Of a stretch of DNA of 19,904 nucleotides, positions 1 through 9,173 are shown piece by piece. Position numbers and translations under genes: made by a program. Each line of letters opens with the position of its first letter. Position 1 is the first letter of the stretch. The notes under the pieces were generated by a model that did not search any database, was not told the origin of the DNA, and saw nothing but the letters and a program-made list of their open reading frames with translations. This DNA comes from an uncultured Pseudomonadota bacterium (GTDB taxonomy: Bacteria > Pseudomonadota > Gammaproteobacteria > Burkholderiales > Usitatibacteraceae): contig CAMPHL010000005.1 of NCBI GenBank assembly GCA_946885905.1, forward strand, positions 1-19,904. The letters run 5' to 3'.

Positions 1-1
1 C

Positions 2-403
2 ACCAATGCCGATCGCGTGAAGAACGCCGAGGCGCTCGACGCGATCATCGGCGCGTTCATCGCGCAGCGCACGCAGGCGGAGAACGTCGCGTACTTCGAG
101 CAGGCCGAGGTGACCATCGGGCCGATCTACGACATCCGCCAGATCCTCGAAGACCCCCATTTCCAGGCCCGCGACATCCTCGCGGACTACCCCGACGACG
201 AGACAGGCGCCTTCCCGATGCACGCGGTGGTCCCGCGGCTCTCGGGAACCCCGGGCGCCATTCGCGCGCCGGCGCCGCACCTCGGCCAGCACAATCGCGA
301 AGTGCTCGCGTGGCTGGGCATCGACGATGCGGCCTGCGCGAAGCTGCTCGCCGAGGGCGCCGTGGTCGAAGGCGAGAGGCCGGGCGCGCCGGCCGAGGAG
401 TGA
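2..403 (+). CDS. CaiB/BaiF (class III) CoA transferase, C-terminal part
   Basis: This is the last 133 codons of a gene that begins before the window; the frame is open from base 2. The segment reading EVTIGPIYDIRQILEDPHF, followed by the HLGQHNREVLAWLGI stretch near the end, is typical of the C-terminal domain of class III (formyl-CoA transferase/CaiB-like) enzymes, which move CoA between organic acids through an acyl-enzyme on an Asp located in the missing N-terminal part. The substrate cannot be told from this fragment. The stop lies only 10 bases before the GTG of the PEP carboxylase gene, so the two are probably co-transcribed. The family call is secure; the specific reaction is unknown. 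Confidence 0.88.
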   Translation, partial: TNADRVKNAEALDAIIGAFIAQRTQAENVAYFEQAEVTIGPIYDIRQILEDPHFQARDILADYPDDETGAFPMHAVVPRLSGTPGAIRAPAPHLGQHNREVLAWLGIDDAACAKLLAEGAVVEGERPGAPAEE

Positions 404-413
404 AGGCGGGCCC

Positions 414-3167
414 GTGAACGACCGTCTCGAAAAGGACGCGCGCCTCGCCGAGGACATCCGCCTGCTGGGGCGCATCCTCGGCGACACGATCCGGGCCTAC
501 GAAGGCGACGAAGCGTTCGGCCGCATCGAGGAGATCCGGCGCCTCGCGGTCGCGAGCCGGCGGCGCGAGGACGTGGAGTCGCGCCGGGCGCTCGTGCGCG
601 AGCTCGACGCGCTCACCGACGAGGAGGCCGTGGCCGTGGTGCGGGCCTTCAGCTACTTCTCGCTGCTGGCCAACATCGCCGAGGACCGGCATCACATCCG
701 CCGCCACCGCGAAAACCTGCGCGCGGGCGCCGCGCCGCTTGCCTCCACGATGCGGGGACTCTTCGCCGATGCGCGTGACCGGGGCATCGATCGCAACGAA
801 GCGGTGCGGCGGCTTTCGGCGATCCGGGTCCAGCCGGTGCTCACCGCCCACCCCACCGAGGTGCAGCGCAAGAGCACGCTCGATTGCCAGCTCGCCATCG
901 CCGAGGGCCTTGCCCGCATCGATTCGGGCGACGCGCTGCCGGGCGAGATCGAGCACGCCACGGGGGGATTGCGGCGCGTGATCGCCACCCTGTGGCAGAC
1001 GCGCATGCTGCGCGGCGTACGCCTCAACGTGCGCGACGAGATCGAGAACGCCCTCGCGTACTTCAACTACACGTTCATCGATGCGATCCCGGCGCTCACC
1101 TGCGACGCCGAGGATTTCGTGGCCGAGCTGCCGGGCGAGGGGCCGCGCCCGGAGCTGCCCCCGCTCGTCACGGTCGGGAGCTGGGTCGGCGGCGACCGCG
1201 ACGGCAATCCCTTCGTCACGGCCGAGATGCTCGAGGCCGCGTTGCGCCGCCACGCCGCGATCGCCTTCGAGCATTACCTGGGCGAGGTCCATGCGCTCGG
1301 CGCGGAGCTGCCGCTCTCGGGGCTGCTCACGCGCGTGACCCCGGAGCTCACCGCGCTCGCCGAGCAATCGCCCGATCGATCGCCGCACCGCGCCGACGAG
1401 CCGTACCGGCGCGCGCTCACCGGAATCTACGCTCGCCTGGTGGCCTGCGCCGAAGTGCTGGGCGTCGCCGGGCCGCATCGCACCGCGGTCGGAAGCGCCG
1501 AGCCCTACCGCGACGCGCAAGCCCTCGTTGCCGACCTCGACGTGATCGACACGAGCTTGCGCTCGGGCGGCAGCACGCTCCTGGCCGGCGGCCGGCTGCG
1601 CCTCCTGCGCAAGGCCGTGCGCGCCTTCGGCTTCCACCTCGCGCCCCTGGACCTGCGCCAGAATTCGGACGTCCACGAAGCCGTCGTGGCCGAGCTGCTG
1701 GCGCAAGCCGGCGTCGAAGCCCATTACGCGAAGCTGGACGAGCCCGCGCGCGAGCGCCTGCTCGTGGCGGAGCTGCGCTCCCCGCGCATGCTGCGCACCG
1801 GCTTCGGCAGCTACTCCGCGCAGGCGCAGGGCGAGGCTGCGATCCTCCAGGCCGCGGCCCGGGCCCACGCGCGCCTGGGCCGCGAGGCCATCGCGCAGTA
1901 CGTGATCTCCAAAACCGCGAGCCTTTCCGACCTTCTGGAAGTGGCGCTGCTGCTCAAGGAAGCGGGGCTCGTGATACCGGGCGAGCGTCCCGCGGCCCGC
2001 CTGCAGGTGGTGCCGCTCTTCGAGACCATCGCGGACCTGCAGGCCGCCGCGGGCATCATGCGCCGCTGGTTCGCGCTGCCCGAGGCGCGTGCGCTCGTCG
2101 CCTCCCTGGGCGACGTGCAGGAGGTGATGCTGGGGTACTCCGACAGCAACAAGGACGGCGGCTACGTCACGTCGAACTGGGAGCTCTACAAGGCCGAGAC
2201 CGAGCTGGTGCGCGCCTTCGCCGCGGCGGGTGTCCGGCTGCGCTTCTTCCATGGACGCGGAGGCACCGTGGGCCGCGGCGGCGGACCCAGCTACGACGCG
2301 ATCCTCGCGCAGCCTCCGGGCAGCGTGCAGGGGGAGTTGCGCCTCACCGAACAGGGCGAGGTGATCGCGGGCAAGTACGCCAACCGCGAGATCGGCCGGC
2401 GCAACCTCGAGGCGCTCTTCGCCGCAACCGTGCGCGCGAGCCTGGAGCGGGACGCGCCGCCGGAACACGCGGATTTCGCCTCCGCGATGGAAGAGCTCTC
2501 GCGCGACGCGATGGGCGCGTATCGCGACCTCGTCTACGGCACCGAAGGATTCGCCGACTACTTCCGGGCGACCACGCCGATCGGGGAGATCGCCGAGCTC
2601 AACATCGGCTCGCGCCCGGCCTCGCGCAAGGCCTCCAACGCGATCGAGGACCTGCGCGCGATCCCATGGGTGTTCTCGTGGGCGCAGTGCCGCGTGATGC
2701 TGCCCGGGTGGTACGGATTCGGCGCCTCGGTGCGCGCCTTCGAGCGGCGCCGCGGCGCGGCCGGCTCGCAGCTGCTCGCGCGCATGTGGCGCGAGTGGCC
2801 GTTCTTCCGCGCGATGCTCTCCAACCTCGACATGCTGCTCGCCAAGGCCGACCTCTCGGTGGCCGAGCGCTACCGCGAGCTGGCCGCCGGACAGCCCGGC
2901 GCGGGCGCCATCTTCGCGCGCATCCGCGGCGAGTTCGACGCGACCGTGAAGGCGCTATTCTCGATCACCGGCGCCGCGGCATTCCTCGATTCCAACCCCG
3001 CGCTCGCGCGCTCCATCCGCAACCGCTTCCCCTATCTCGATCCGCTGAACCACCTGCAGCTCGAGCTGCTCAAGCGCCATCGCGCGGGCGACAGCCAGGA
3101 GCGGGTGCGCAGCGCCATCCACATCTCGATCAACGGGCTCGCCGCGGGCCTGCGCAACTCGGGCTGA
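414..3167 (+). CDS. ppc: phosphoenolpyruvate carboxylase
   Basis: Cytoplasmic enzyme that carboxylates PEP with bicarbonate to oxaloacetate, replenishing the TCA cycle. At 917 residues from the GTG at 414 it has the usual bacterial PEPC length. Visible motifs in order: LTAHPTE with catalytic His146, GGDRDGNPFVT, GYSDSNKDGG with Lys580, FFHGRGGTVGRGGGP with His613, Arg615 and Arg621, EQGEVIAGKYANREI, NIGSRPASRK, and the C-terminal GLRNSG, which matches the family's invariant end (usually NTG). An upstream ATG at 327 is in frame, but it would add 29 Arg/Pro-rich residues overlapping the CoA transferase, so the GTG preceded by GAAGGCGGG was chosen. No damage is seen. Allosteric regulation by acetyl-CoA and aspartate is usual for the family but is not shown here. 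Confidence 0.97.
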   Translation: MNDRLEKDARLAEDIRLLGRILGDTIRAYEGDEAFGRIEEIRRLAVASRRREDVESRRALVRELDALTDEEAVAVVRAFSYFSLLANIAEDRHHIRRHRENLRAGAAPLASTMRGLFADARDRGIDRNEAVRRLSAIRVQPVLTAHPTEVQRKSTLDCQLAIAEGLARIDSGDALPGEIEHATGGLRRVIATLWQTRMLRGVRLNVRDEIENALAYFNYTFIDAIPALTCDAEDFVAELPGEGPRPELPPLVTVGSWVGGDRDGNPFVTAEMLEAALRRHAAIAFEHYLGEVHALGAELPLSGLLTRVTPELTALAEQSPDRSPHRADEPYRRALTGIYARLVACAEVLGVAGPHRTAVGSAEPYRDAQALVADLDVIDTSLRSGGSTLLAGGRLRLLRKAVRAFGFHLAPLDLRQNSDVHEAVVAELLAQAGVEAHYAKLDEPARERLLVAELRSPRMLRTGFGSYSAQAQGEAAILQAAARAHARLGREAIAQYVISKTASLSDLLEVALLLKEAGLVIPGERPAARLQVVPLFETIADLQAAAGIMRRWFALPEARALVASLGDVQEVMLGYSDSNKDGGYVTSNWELYKAETELVRAFAAAGVRLRFFHGRGGTVGRGGGPSYDAILAQPPGSVQGELRLTEQGEVIAGKYANREIGRRNLEALFAATVRASLERDAPPEHADFASAMEELSRDAMGAYRDLVYGTEGFADYFRATTPIGEIAELNIGSRPASRKASNAIEDLRAIPWVFSWAQCRVMLPGWYGFGASVRAFERRRGAAGSQLLARMWREWPFFRAMLSNLDMLLAKADLSVAERYRELAAGQPGAGAIFARIRGEFDATVKALFSITGAAAFLDSNPALARSIRNRFPYLDPLNHLQLELLKRHRAGDSQERVRSAIHISINGLAAGLRNSG

Positions 3168-3191
3168 AACCCCACACGACCAGGGAGTTCC

Positions 3192-3830
3192 ATGTACCTA
3201 CCTACCCATTTCGAGGAAACGCGGCGCGAGGAGCTCCACCGCCTGATCGCCGAGCACCCGCTGGGCGCGCTCGTGACCCGCGGACCGGCCGGGCTCGACG
3301 CCAATCACATGCCCTTCGAGCTGGAGACCGAAGCCGGCGGCGCCGGGCGGTTGATCGCGCACGTGGCGCGGGCCAATCCGGTATGGCGGGAGGTGAAGGA
3401 CGGCGACGAGGCGCTCGTCATCTTCCGCGCCGCCGAGGCCTACGTCTCGCCCAGCTGGTACCCCAGCAAGCACGAAGCCCACCGGCAGGTGCCGACCTGG
3501 AACTACCGTGTCGTGCACGTCCACGGCAGGATCGCGATCCGCGACGACGAGCGCTTCGTGCGGGGAGTCGTGGCGCGCCTCACGCGCGTGCACGAGGCTC
3601 GGGCAGGCAACGAGCCGCCGTGGAAGATGGCCGACTCGTCGAAGGAATTCATCGACCACCTGCTCACGCTCATCGTCGGGATCGAGCTCGAGATCGTGAA
3701 GATGGAGGGCAAGTGGAAGCTCAGCCAGAACAAGGACGAGCGCGACCGCCGCAATGCCGCCGAGGAGCTGCGCAGGCGCGGGGAGGAGGGCGTCTCGGCC
3801 GCGATGCTCGCCACCCTGGGCGGTGGATGA
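3192..3830 (+). CDS. PaiB-like FMN-binding negative transcriptional regulator
   Basis: The 212-residue protein has the complete PaiB layout: an N-terminal MYLPTHFEE, an ANHMPFEL strand (37-44), HVARANPVW (57-65), and the family signature YVSPSWYPSK (84-93) followed by VPTWNYRVVHVHG (100-112). The split-barrel flavin-binding fold is known for the family. Bacillus PaiB is described as repressing sporulation and degradative-enzyme genes, but in proteobacteria the function is largely unproven and the protein may instead be an FMN-dependent enzyme. A good Shine-Dalgarno (GGGAG, 3183-3187) precedes the ATG, and the gene lies 24 bases after ppc on the same strand, so it may share its transcript. It ends convergently 21 bases from the next minus-strand gene. 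Confidence 0.9.
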   Translation: MYLPTHFEETRREELHRLIAEHPLGALVTRGPAGLDANHMPFELETEAGGAGRLIAHVARANPVWREVKDGDEALVIFRAAEAYVSPSWYPSKHEAHRQVPTWNYRVVHVHGRIAIRDDERFVRGVVARLTRVHEARAGNEPPWKMADSSKEFIDHLLTLIVGIELEIVKMEGKWKLSQNKDERDRRNAAEELRRRGEEGVSAAMLATLGGG

Positions 3831-3851
3831 GCGCCGCGGCCGCCTTGCGCC

Positions 3852-4133
3852 CTACTTGAGCGTGATGGCCCCGGCCACCGCGTCGATCGAGTCGACGCGG
3901 ATGACCGCGATGCCGGCCTGGTTCTTCACGGTGACGAACTTGTCGCCGAGCGCCGTGACGGCGCCGCCGATCGTGCTGCCCTTGATGTGGAAGGTGAGGC
4001 CCTTGCCCGAGGCCTTGCTTTCCTCGAGCGCGGCGCGCAGGGCGTCGTCCGGCCTGGCCTGCGCTCCGGCGGGCGTGGCGGGCCCGAGAGCGGTCATGAC
4101 GAGGACGGTCGCGAGGATGGCGAGAGGCTTCAT
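3852..4133 (-). CDS. small exported protein of unknown function, coupled to the M48 protease
   Basis: A 93-residue protein. Residues 1-26 form a clear Sec signal peptide (MKPLAILATV..., with PAGAQA before the likely cleavage site). The mature part is about 67 residues: a short charged helix (28-43), then alternating strands ending FVTVKNQAGIAVIRVDSIDAVAG. That strand pattern, with a VDSIDAV end, resembles small five-stranded (LSm/SH3-like) barrels, but this is an inference and no family was recognised. The ATG overlaps the stop of the upstream protease gene in an ATGA arrangement, so it is probably translationally coupled and may act with the protease in the periplasm. An ATG further upstream in the same frame gives an Arg-rich lead overlapping the protease gene and was rejected. 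Confidence 0.72.
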   Translation of the reverse strand: MKPLAILATVLVMTALGPATPAGAQARPDDALRAALEESKASGKGLTFHIKGSTIGGAVTALGDKFVTVKNQAGIAVIRVDSIDAVAGAITLK

Positions 4134-4882
4134 GCGATCTGCTTGCGCATGCGCTCGGCGCGCTCGCGCGGCGAAGGATGCGTGGAGAGCCAGCTGGCGC
4201 CGCCTCCGCCCGACATCTTGTCGAGCTTCTCCAGCGCGGTCACGCACGCCTTGCGGTCGTACTTGCGCCGCGACATGAACTGCATGGCGTAGTCGTCGGC
4301 CTCGCGCTCGTTGCCCTGCGAATGCTGGGCGCGCACGACCTGGACGATGAGGCTGCCCAACTGCGTGTCCGCGAGCGCGCCGGCGCGCGTGCCCGAGGCC
4401 GCCACACCCTTCTGCGCCGCGCTCGCCGCGAGCGCGGTCTGCATGCGCTTCTTGGTGTGGCCGTGCTTCACGTGGCCCATCTCGTGGCCGGCGACGTAGC
4501 GCAGCTCGTCGTCGGTCATCAAGTCCATGAGGCCCGAGTAGAAGCGGATGGTGCCGTCGGCCATGGCGAAGGCGTTCACCTCCTTCGTGAGGTAGACCTT
4601 GTAGTTGAGCTTCATGCCCTGGTCCTCGGTCATCCCGGTGGTGATCGCGGCGAGCCGCTGCGCGTACTTGTCGCCCGCGGGCGCGATCCGGGCCTGCTTG
4701 TCCGAATAGCCGGCCATCTGCGCCGCGTACTTGCGTACCTCGTCGTCGGTGAGGCTAGCCGCCTTGGCGGCCTCCGTGGCCGCGCCGATCGCGCCGCCGA
4801 TGTCGAACGCGGCGAGGGCCGCGTTGCACTGCATGGTGATGATCGCTGCTCCCGGCACCACGATGAAATCCCGGCGTTTCAT
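4130..4882 (-). CDS. M48 family zinc metalloprotease, exported
   Basis: A 250-residue peptidase. The zinc-binding helix is AGHEMGHVKHGH, with His133, Glu134 and His137. The third ligand is probably Glu192 in NEREADDYAM, fitting the M48 E-x-x-A-D pattern. The ELRYVAGHE context and the final WLSTHPSPRERAERM motif are typical of Oma1/LoiP/BepA-like M48B/C enzymes, which handle misfolded outer-membrane or periplasmic proteins. The N-terminus (MKRRDFIVV... to about residue 25, NAALAA) looks like a signal peptide. A Cys at 19 is present, but the residues before it do not make a convincing lipobox. No extra transmembrane helices or TPR repeats are seen, so it is a minimal soluble form. AGGGAGG precedes the ATG. 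It is first in a two-gene operon and diverges from the Aap transporter. Confidence 0.92.
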   Translation of the reverse strand: MKRRDFIVVPGAAIITMQCNAALAAFDIGGAIGAATEAAKAASLTDDEVRKYAAQMAGYSDKQARIAPAGDKYAQRLAAITTGMTEDQGMKLNYKVYLTKEVNAFAMADGTIRFYSGLMDLMTDDELRYVAGHEMGHVKHGHTKKRMQTALAASAAQKGVAASGTRAGALADTQLGSLIVQVVRAQHSQGNEREADDYAMQFMSRRKYDRKACVTALEKLDKMSGGGGASWLSTHPSPRERAERMRKQIA

Positions 4883-4991
4883 GAGGCCTCCCTGTCTGGT
4901 TGTTGGCGTTGGGGGTGCAATACGTTACTCCCCGGCGCCGGCGAAATGAATACCGAAGAATCCGCAGGCCCGGGTACGGCCGGCCCCCGGT

Positions 4992-5020
4992 TTTACCCGT
5001 GTATCGAGCGGTGTTACATT
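4992..5020 (+). promoter_or_regulatory. candidate sigma70-type promoter for aapJ
   Basis: TTTACC (4992-4997) and TACATT (5015-5020) each match four of six consensus bases and are separated by the ideal 17 bases. A start near 5027 would leave a leader of about 33 bases carrying AAGGAG before the aapJ ATG. The site lies in the 177-base divergent region 4883-5059. In that region no convincing promoter for the M48 gene, riboswitch or operator palindrome was found. Confidence 0.45.
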
Positions 5021-5059
5021 GGCGGCGCAAACCCGGCGTAAATCCCCAAGGAGAACCCC

Positions 5060-6088
5060 ATGAGAAACCTCAAGAAATCCCTTTGCCTGCTGGCCTCGGC
5101 CGGGCTGCTCGCAGCCGCGCCCGCATACGCCGGCAAGACCCTCGATGCCATCAAGCAGCGCGGGCAGCTCGTCTGCGGCGTGAACACCGGCCTCGCCGGC
5201 TTCTCCCAGGCCGACAGCCAGGGCAAGTGGACGGGCCTCGACGTGGACATCTGCAGGGCCGTGGCCGCCGCGATCCTGAGCGATCCCGAGAAGGTGAAGT
5301 ACGTCCCGCTCACCGCGCAGCAGCGCTTCACGGCGCTGCAGTCGGGCGAGATCGACATGCTGTCGCGCAACACCACCAACACGCTCACCCGCGACGCCTC
5401 CCTGGGCCTGTCGTTCCTGCCCACCACCTACTACGATGGCCAGGGCTTCATGGTCGCGGTGAAGACCAAGGTGAAGAGCGCCAAGAACCTGAAGGGCGCG
5501 ACGGTCTGCGTGCAGTCGGGCACCACCACGGAGAAGAACCTCACCGACTACTCGCGCGCCAACAAGCTGGACCTGAAGCCCATCGTGTTCGAGAAGCAGG
5601 AAGCCGCTACCGGCGCCTACTTCTCCGGCCGCTGCAACGCCTTCACCACCGACGCCTCGGGCCTCGCGTCGATCCGCAACAAGGACGCCAAGGACCCGAA
5701 GGAGCACATCATCCTGCCCGAGCTCATCTCGAAGGAGCCGCTCGCCCCGGCCGTGCGCCGCGGCGACGACGAGTTCGAGGCGATCGCCAGGTGGGTGATC
5801 TACGGCCTGCTCGAGGCGGAGGAGTACGGGCTCACGCAGGCCAACGTCGAGCAGATGAAGACCTCGAGCCAGGACCCGGTGGTGATGCGCATCGTCGGCA
5901 GCTCCGAGGACACGGGCAAGCTGGTGGGCCTCGACAAGGAATGGCTGGTGCGCGCCATCAAGGCGGGCGGCAACTACGGCGAGATCTTCGAGCGCAACGT
6001 CGGCCAGAAGACCCCGCTCGCGCTGCCGCGCGGCCTCAACAACCTGTGGAACAAGGGCGGCATCCAGTACGCTCCGCCGGTCCGCTAG
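5060..6088 (+). CDS. aapJ: general L-amino acid ABC transporter, periplasmic binding protein
   Basis: A 342-residue family 3 solute-binding protein. A Sec signal peptide covers residues 1-24 (MRNLKKSLCLLASAG..., APAYA before the cut). The mature start, GKTLDAIKQRGQLVCGVNTG, and the segment GLDVDICRAVAAAIL are typical of polar amino acid receptors of the AapJ/BztA type, which are longer (about 340 residues) than most of the family. RNTTNTLTRD and GRCNAFTTDASGLAS are further AapJ/BztA signatures. It captures amino acids in the periplasm and delivers them to the permeases encoded just downstream. AAGGAG (about 5050) gives a strong ribosome site. As first gene of the operon it is probably the most abundantly expressed. 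Confidence 0.94.
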   Translation: MRNLKKSLCLLASAGLLAAAPAYAGKTLDAIKQRGQLVCGVNTGLAGFSQADSQGKWTGLDVDICRAVAAAILSDPEKVKYVPLTAQQRFTALQSGEIDMLSRNTTNTLTRDASLGLSFLPTTYYDGQGFMVAVKTKVKSAKNLKGATVCVQSGTTTEKNLTDYSRANKLDLKPIVFEKQEAATGAYFSGRCNAFTTDASGLASIRNKDAKDPKEHIILPELISKEPLAPAVRRGDDEFEAIARWVIYGLLEAEEYGLTQANVEQMKTSSQDPVVMRIVGSSEDTGKLVGLDKEWLVRAIKAGGNYGEIFERNVGQKTPLALPRGLNNLWNKGGIQYAPPVR

Positions 6089-6101
6089 CGGGTAGAACCC
6101 G

Positions 6102-7292
6102 GTGAGCGCGGTCCGGGCCCCCAAGCCGCCACCGAAACGCCGCGACTGGTCCTGGCGCAGCCAGGCCTTTCGCGGCGTCGTCTACCAGGCCGTCGCCCTC
6201 GCCGTCGTCGCTTTCGCGGTCTGGTACCTGGCGGCGAACACGCTCGCCAACATGCAGGCCCGCGGCATCCGCAGCGGGTTCGATTTCCTCACGCAGCCGG
6301 CCGGCTTCGACATCGGCGAGTCGGTCATCACCTACGAGGCGCTGGACGCCTACTGGAAGGCGTTCCTCGTGGGCTTCCTCAATACCTTGCGCGTGGCCGT
6401 GGTGGGCGTGGTGCTCGCCACGATCCTGGGCGCGCTGCTGGGCATCGGACGCTTCTCGCGCAACGCGATCGTGCGCGGGCTTTGCTACGCGTACGTGGAG
6501 CTCTTCCGCAACGTGCCGGTGCTGATCCAGCTCCTCATCTGGTACCTGGTCTTCACCGAGGTCCTTCCGCCGCTCACCGACGCGCCGTCGATCGCCGGGA
6601 TGTTCTACCTCAGCAAGGCGGGCTTGTCGTTCCCGACGCCGGTCTGGGGCATGGGCCAGGCGCTCGCCGGGGCGGGATTCGTCGTGGGCATCGTGGCCGC
6701 GGTCCTCTATCGCGGCTGGGCGAGGCGCCGCTTCGAGGCGACCGGCAAGGCGGCGAGCATGGTGCTCGTGCCGATCGCGATCCCGTTCGTGACGGCATTC
6801 CTCGGCTGGCTTCTCGGCGGCGCGCCCACCGCGTGGAGCATCCCGAAGCCCGAGGGCTTTTCGATGGAAGGCGGCGCGTCGGCCACGCCCGAATTCCTCG
6901 CCGTGCTGCTGGGATTGGTCATGTATACCGCGTCCTTCATCGCCGAAGTCGTGCGCGCCGGCATCGCGTCGGTCGCCCACGGGCAGAGCGAGGCCGCGGG
7001 CAGCCTCGGCCTCACGCGCGGCATGGCGATGCGCCTGGTGATCCTGCCCCAGGCGCTGCGCGTGATCATCCCGCCGCTCACCAACCAGTACCTGAACCTC
7101 ACCAAGAATTCGTCGCTCGCGGTGGCGATCGGCTATCCCGACGTGGTCTCGATCGCGACCACGGCGTTGAACCAGACCGGGCGCGCGGTCGAGTGCATCT
7201 CGATCATCATGGCGGTGTACCTCACGCTCTCGCTCTCGATCTCGGTGTTCATGAACTGGTACAACCGCCGCTCGGCGATCAAGGAGCGCTGA
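6102..7292 (+). CDS. aapQ: general L-amino acid ABC transporter, permease 1
   Basis: A 396-residue inner-membrane permease of the HisM/AapQ type. Hydrophobic segments include 25-47, 87-115 and 128-152, with [18 protein letters not shown] characteristic of amino acid permeases. The cytoplasmic coupling loop runs from Glu282 ([23 protein letters not shown]), with the EAA-type core at 294-300 that contacts the ATPase. The long insertion between the first and later helices is normal for AapQ/BztB, which exceed ordinary permeases of about 220 residues. The start is a GTG, 13 bases after the aapJ stop, with only a weak ribosome site. It pairs with the permease that follows directly. Confidence 0.93.
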   Translation: MSAVRAPKPPPKRRDWSWRSQAFRGVVYQAVALAVVAFAVWYLAANTLANMQARGIRSGFDFLTQPAGFDIGESVITYEALDAYWKAFLVGFLNTLRVAVVGVVLATILGALLGIGRFSRNAIVRGLCYAYVELFRNVPVLIQLLIWYLVFTEVLPPLTDAPSIAGMFYLSKAGLSFPTPVWGMGQALAGAGFVVGIVAAVLYRGWARRRFEATGKAASMVLVPIAIPFVTAFLGWLLGGAPTAWSIPKPEGFSMEGGASATPEFLAVLLGLVMYTASFIAEVVRAGIASVAHGQSEAAGSLGLTRGMAMRLVILPQALRVIIPPLTNQYLNLTKNSSLAVAIGYPDVVSIATTALNQTGRAVECISIIMAVYLTLSLSISVFMNWYNRRSAIKER

Positions 7293-8396
7293 TTGGCCGC
7301 TGTCTTCACTCCCATCACGCCTCGCGCCGCACCGGTACGCACCACGGGCGCAGTCGCTTGGGTGAAGAAGAACCTCTTCGGCAACCCGCTCTCGGCGGTC
7401 GTGACGGTGGTGATGATCCTCCTTGCGCTCTGGTCGATCCCTGCGCTCTTCAGCTGGGCCGTGGTGAATGCGGTCGTGCGCCCGGACGCGGATGCCTGCC
7501 AGGCCGCGCGCGGCGCAGGCGCCTGCTGGGGCGTGATCACGGAGAAGTGGCGCTTCATCATCTTCGGGCGCTACCCCTTCGACGCCCAATGGCGGCCCGA
7601 AGTGGCGACCATCCTGCTGGTGGGCCTGCTCGTGCTGAGCTGCATCCGCTCGTTCTGGAAGCCCTGGCTCGGGGTCGTCTGGATCCTCGTCGTGCCCGCC
7701 TTCTTCATCCTCATGGGCGGCGGCTATTTCGGCCTGTCCAGCGTGCCGACCGACAACTGGGGCGGCCTGCCGCTCACCATCATGCTGGCGACGTTCGGCA
7801 TCCTGTTCGCCTTCCCGCTGTCGATCCTGGTGGCGCTCGGCCGCCGCTCGACGATGCCGGCGATCCGCACGCTCTGCGTCCTTTATGTCGAGCTGATCCG
7901 CGGCGTGCCGCTGATCTCGGTGCTGTTCATGGCCTCGTTCCTCTTCCCGCTCTTCATGCCGGTGGGCAAGTCGCCCGACGTGCTGTTGCGCGTGCTCGTG
8001 GGCATCACGCTCTTCGCGGCGGCGTACCTCGCGGAGATCGTGCGCGGCGGCCTGCAGGCGATTCCGCGCGGGCAGGTGGAGGCGGCGGCCACCCTCGGCC
8101 TTTCCTACTGGCAGACGCAGCGCAAGATAGTGCTGCCCCAGGCGCTGGCGCTGGTGGTGCCGGGGATCATGAACAGCTTCATCGCCATCTTCAAGGACAC
8201 CTCGCTCGTGACCATCGTGAGCCTCTACGAGCTCACGGGCGCGTTGAACCTCGCGCTCAACTCGGACGCCAACTGGCGTCCGTTCAAGATCGAGGGCTAC
8301 ATCTTCATCGTGCTGGTCTACTTCGCGTTCTGCTTCGCCATGTCGCGCTACAGCCTGTGGGTCGAGAAGCAGCTGGGCGCGAGCAAGACGCGATAG
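7293..8396 (+). CDS. aapM: general L-amino acid ABC transporter, permease 2
   Basis: A 367-residue permease of the AapM/BztC type. It has a TTG start that directly abuts the TGA of aapQ; a clear AAGGAG at 7281-7286, six bases upstream, supports this start. An early hydrophobic helix (about 29-52) and a periplasmic segment precede the core transport domain. The core holds [21 protein letters not shown], the coupling loop [23 protein letters not shown] (EAA core from Gly260) and the AapM-like C-terminal part around [20 protein letters not shown]. With AapQ it forms the heterodimeric channel. The TTG start and absence of a gap suggest that its translation depends on ribosomes finishing aapQ. Confidence 0.93.
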   Translation: MAAVFTPITPRAAPVRTTGAVAWVKKNLFGNPLSAVVTVVMILLALWSIPALFSWAVVNAVVRPDADACQAARGAGACWGVITEKWRFIIFGRYPFDAQWRPEVATILLVGLLVLSCIRSFWKPWLGVVWILVVPAFFILMGGGYFGLSSVPTDNWGGLPLTIMLATFGILFAFPLSILVALGRRSTMPAIRTLCVLYVELIRGVPLISVLFMASFLFPLFMPVGKSPDVLLRVLVGITLFAAAYLAEIVRGGLQAIPRGQVEAAATLGLSYWQTQRKIVLPQALALVVPGIMNSFIAIFKDTSLVTIVSLYELTGALNLALNSDANWRPFKIEGYIFIVLVYFAFCFAMSRYSLWVEKQLGASKTR

Positions 8397-8404
8397 GGGA
8401 GAAC

Positions 8405-9157
8405 ATGTCCGCAGCCGCCGAACCGATCATCCTCTTCGACCAGGTGAACAAGTGGTACGGGGACAACTTCCACGTGCTGCGCGACATCGACCTGCAGGTG
8501 AAGCAGGGCGAGCGCATCGTGATCTGCGGCCCGTCGGGCTCGGGCAAGTCCACGCTCATCCGCTGCGTGAACCGGCTGGAGGAGCACCAGCAGGGACGCC
8601 TCGTGGTCGACGGCACCGAGCTCACCGACGACGTGAAGGCGATCGAGCGGGTGAGGAAGCAGGTCGGCATGGTGTTCCAGCAGTTCAACCTCTTCCCGCA
8701 CCTCACGGTCCTCGAGAACCTCACGCTCTCGCCCATGTGGGTGGGCAAGACGCCGAAGAAGGAGGCCGAGGAGAAGGCGATGCAGCAGTTGAAGCGCGTG
8801 CGCATCGCCGAGCAGGCCAACAAGTACCCGCTGCAGCTCTCCGGCGGCCAGCAGCAGCGCGTGGCGATCGCGCGCGCGCTCTGCCTCACGCCCAAGATCA
8901 TGCTGTTCGACGAGCCCACCTCGGCGCTCGACCCGGAGATGATCAAGGAGGTGCTGGACGTCATGGTCGAGCTCGCGAACCAGGGCATCACGATGATCTG
9001 CGTGACGCACGAGATGGGCTTCGCCAAGGCGGTGGCCGACCGCGTGATCTTCATGGACCAGGGGCAGATCGTGGAGGAGAACAACCCCCACGACTTCTTC
9101 GACCACCCCAAGAGCGAGCGCACCAAGGACTTCCTCTCGAAGATCCTCGGGCACTAG
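8405..9157 (+). CDS. aapP: general L-amino acid ABC transporter, ATP-binding protein
   Basis: A 250-residue ABC ATPase of the GlnQ/HisP/AapP class. All nucleotide-binding motifs are intact: Walker [10 protein letters not shown] (42-50), Q-loop [11 protein letters not shown] (90-100), signature LSGGQQQR (145-152), Walker [13 protein letters not shown] (165-176) and switch His202 in CVTHEMGF. It powers import through the two preceding permeases. The ATG at 8405 follows GGGGAG and is eight bases after the aapM stop. In-frame starts further upstream lie inside aapM and were rejected. Its stop at 9155-9157 is two bases from the edge of the large palindrome. Confidence 0.96.
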   Translation: MSAAAEPIILFDQVNKWYGDNFHVLRDIDLQVKQGERIVICGPSGSGKSTLIRCVNRLEEHQQGRLVVDGTELTDDVKAIERVRKQVGMVFQQFNLFPHLTVLENLTLSPMWVGKTPKKEAEEKAMQQLKRVRIAEQANKYPLQLSGGQQQRVAIARALCLTPKIMLFDEPTSALDPEMIKEVLDVMVELANQGITMICVTHEMGFAKAVADRVIFMDQGQIVEENNPHDFFDHPKSERTKDFLSKILGH

Positions 9158-9173
9158 GCGGTTCGAGAGGGGA

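Noticed and set aside
57..2468. Long minus-strand open frame (about 800 codons) opposite ppc
   Set aside because: It is antisense to a motif-complete PEP carboxylase, its translation is Arg/His/Ala-rich low-complexity sequence with no motif, and such frames are expected at this GC content.
884..3859. Very long plus-strand open frame (about 990 codons) across ppc and the PaiB gene
   Set aside because: It is another frame of real genes; the product is dominated by Arg, Ala, Gly and Pro with no recognisable domain.
4883..5059. Divergent intergenic region checked for a riboswitch or small RNA
   Set aside because: Apart from one promoter-like pair and the two ribosome sites, no conserved fold or strong inverted repeat was visible.
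6036..7589. Minus-strand open frame of about 517 codons opposite the permease genes
   Set aside because: It lies antisense to aapQ/aapM, which have clear permease motifs and ribosome sites. The product is His/Arg/Glu-rich and unlike any protein.
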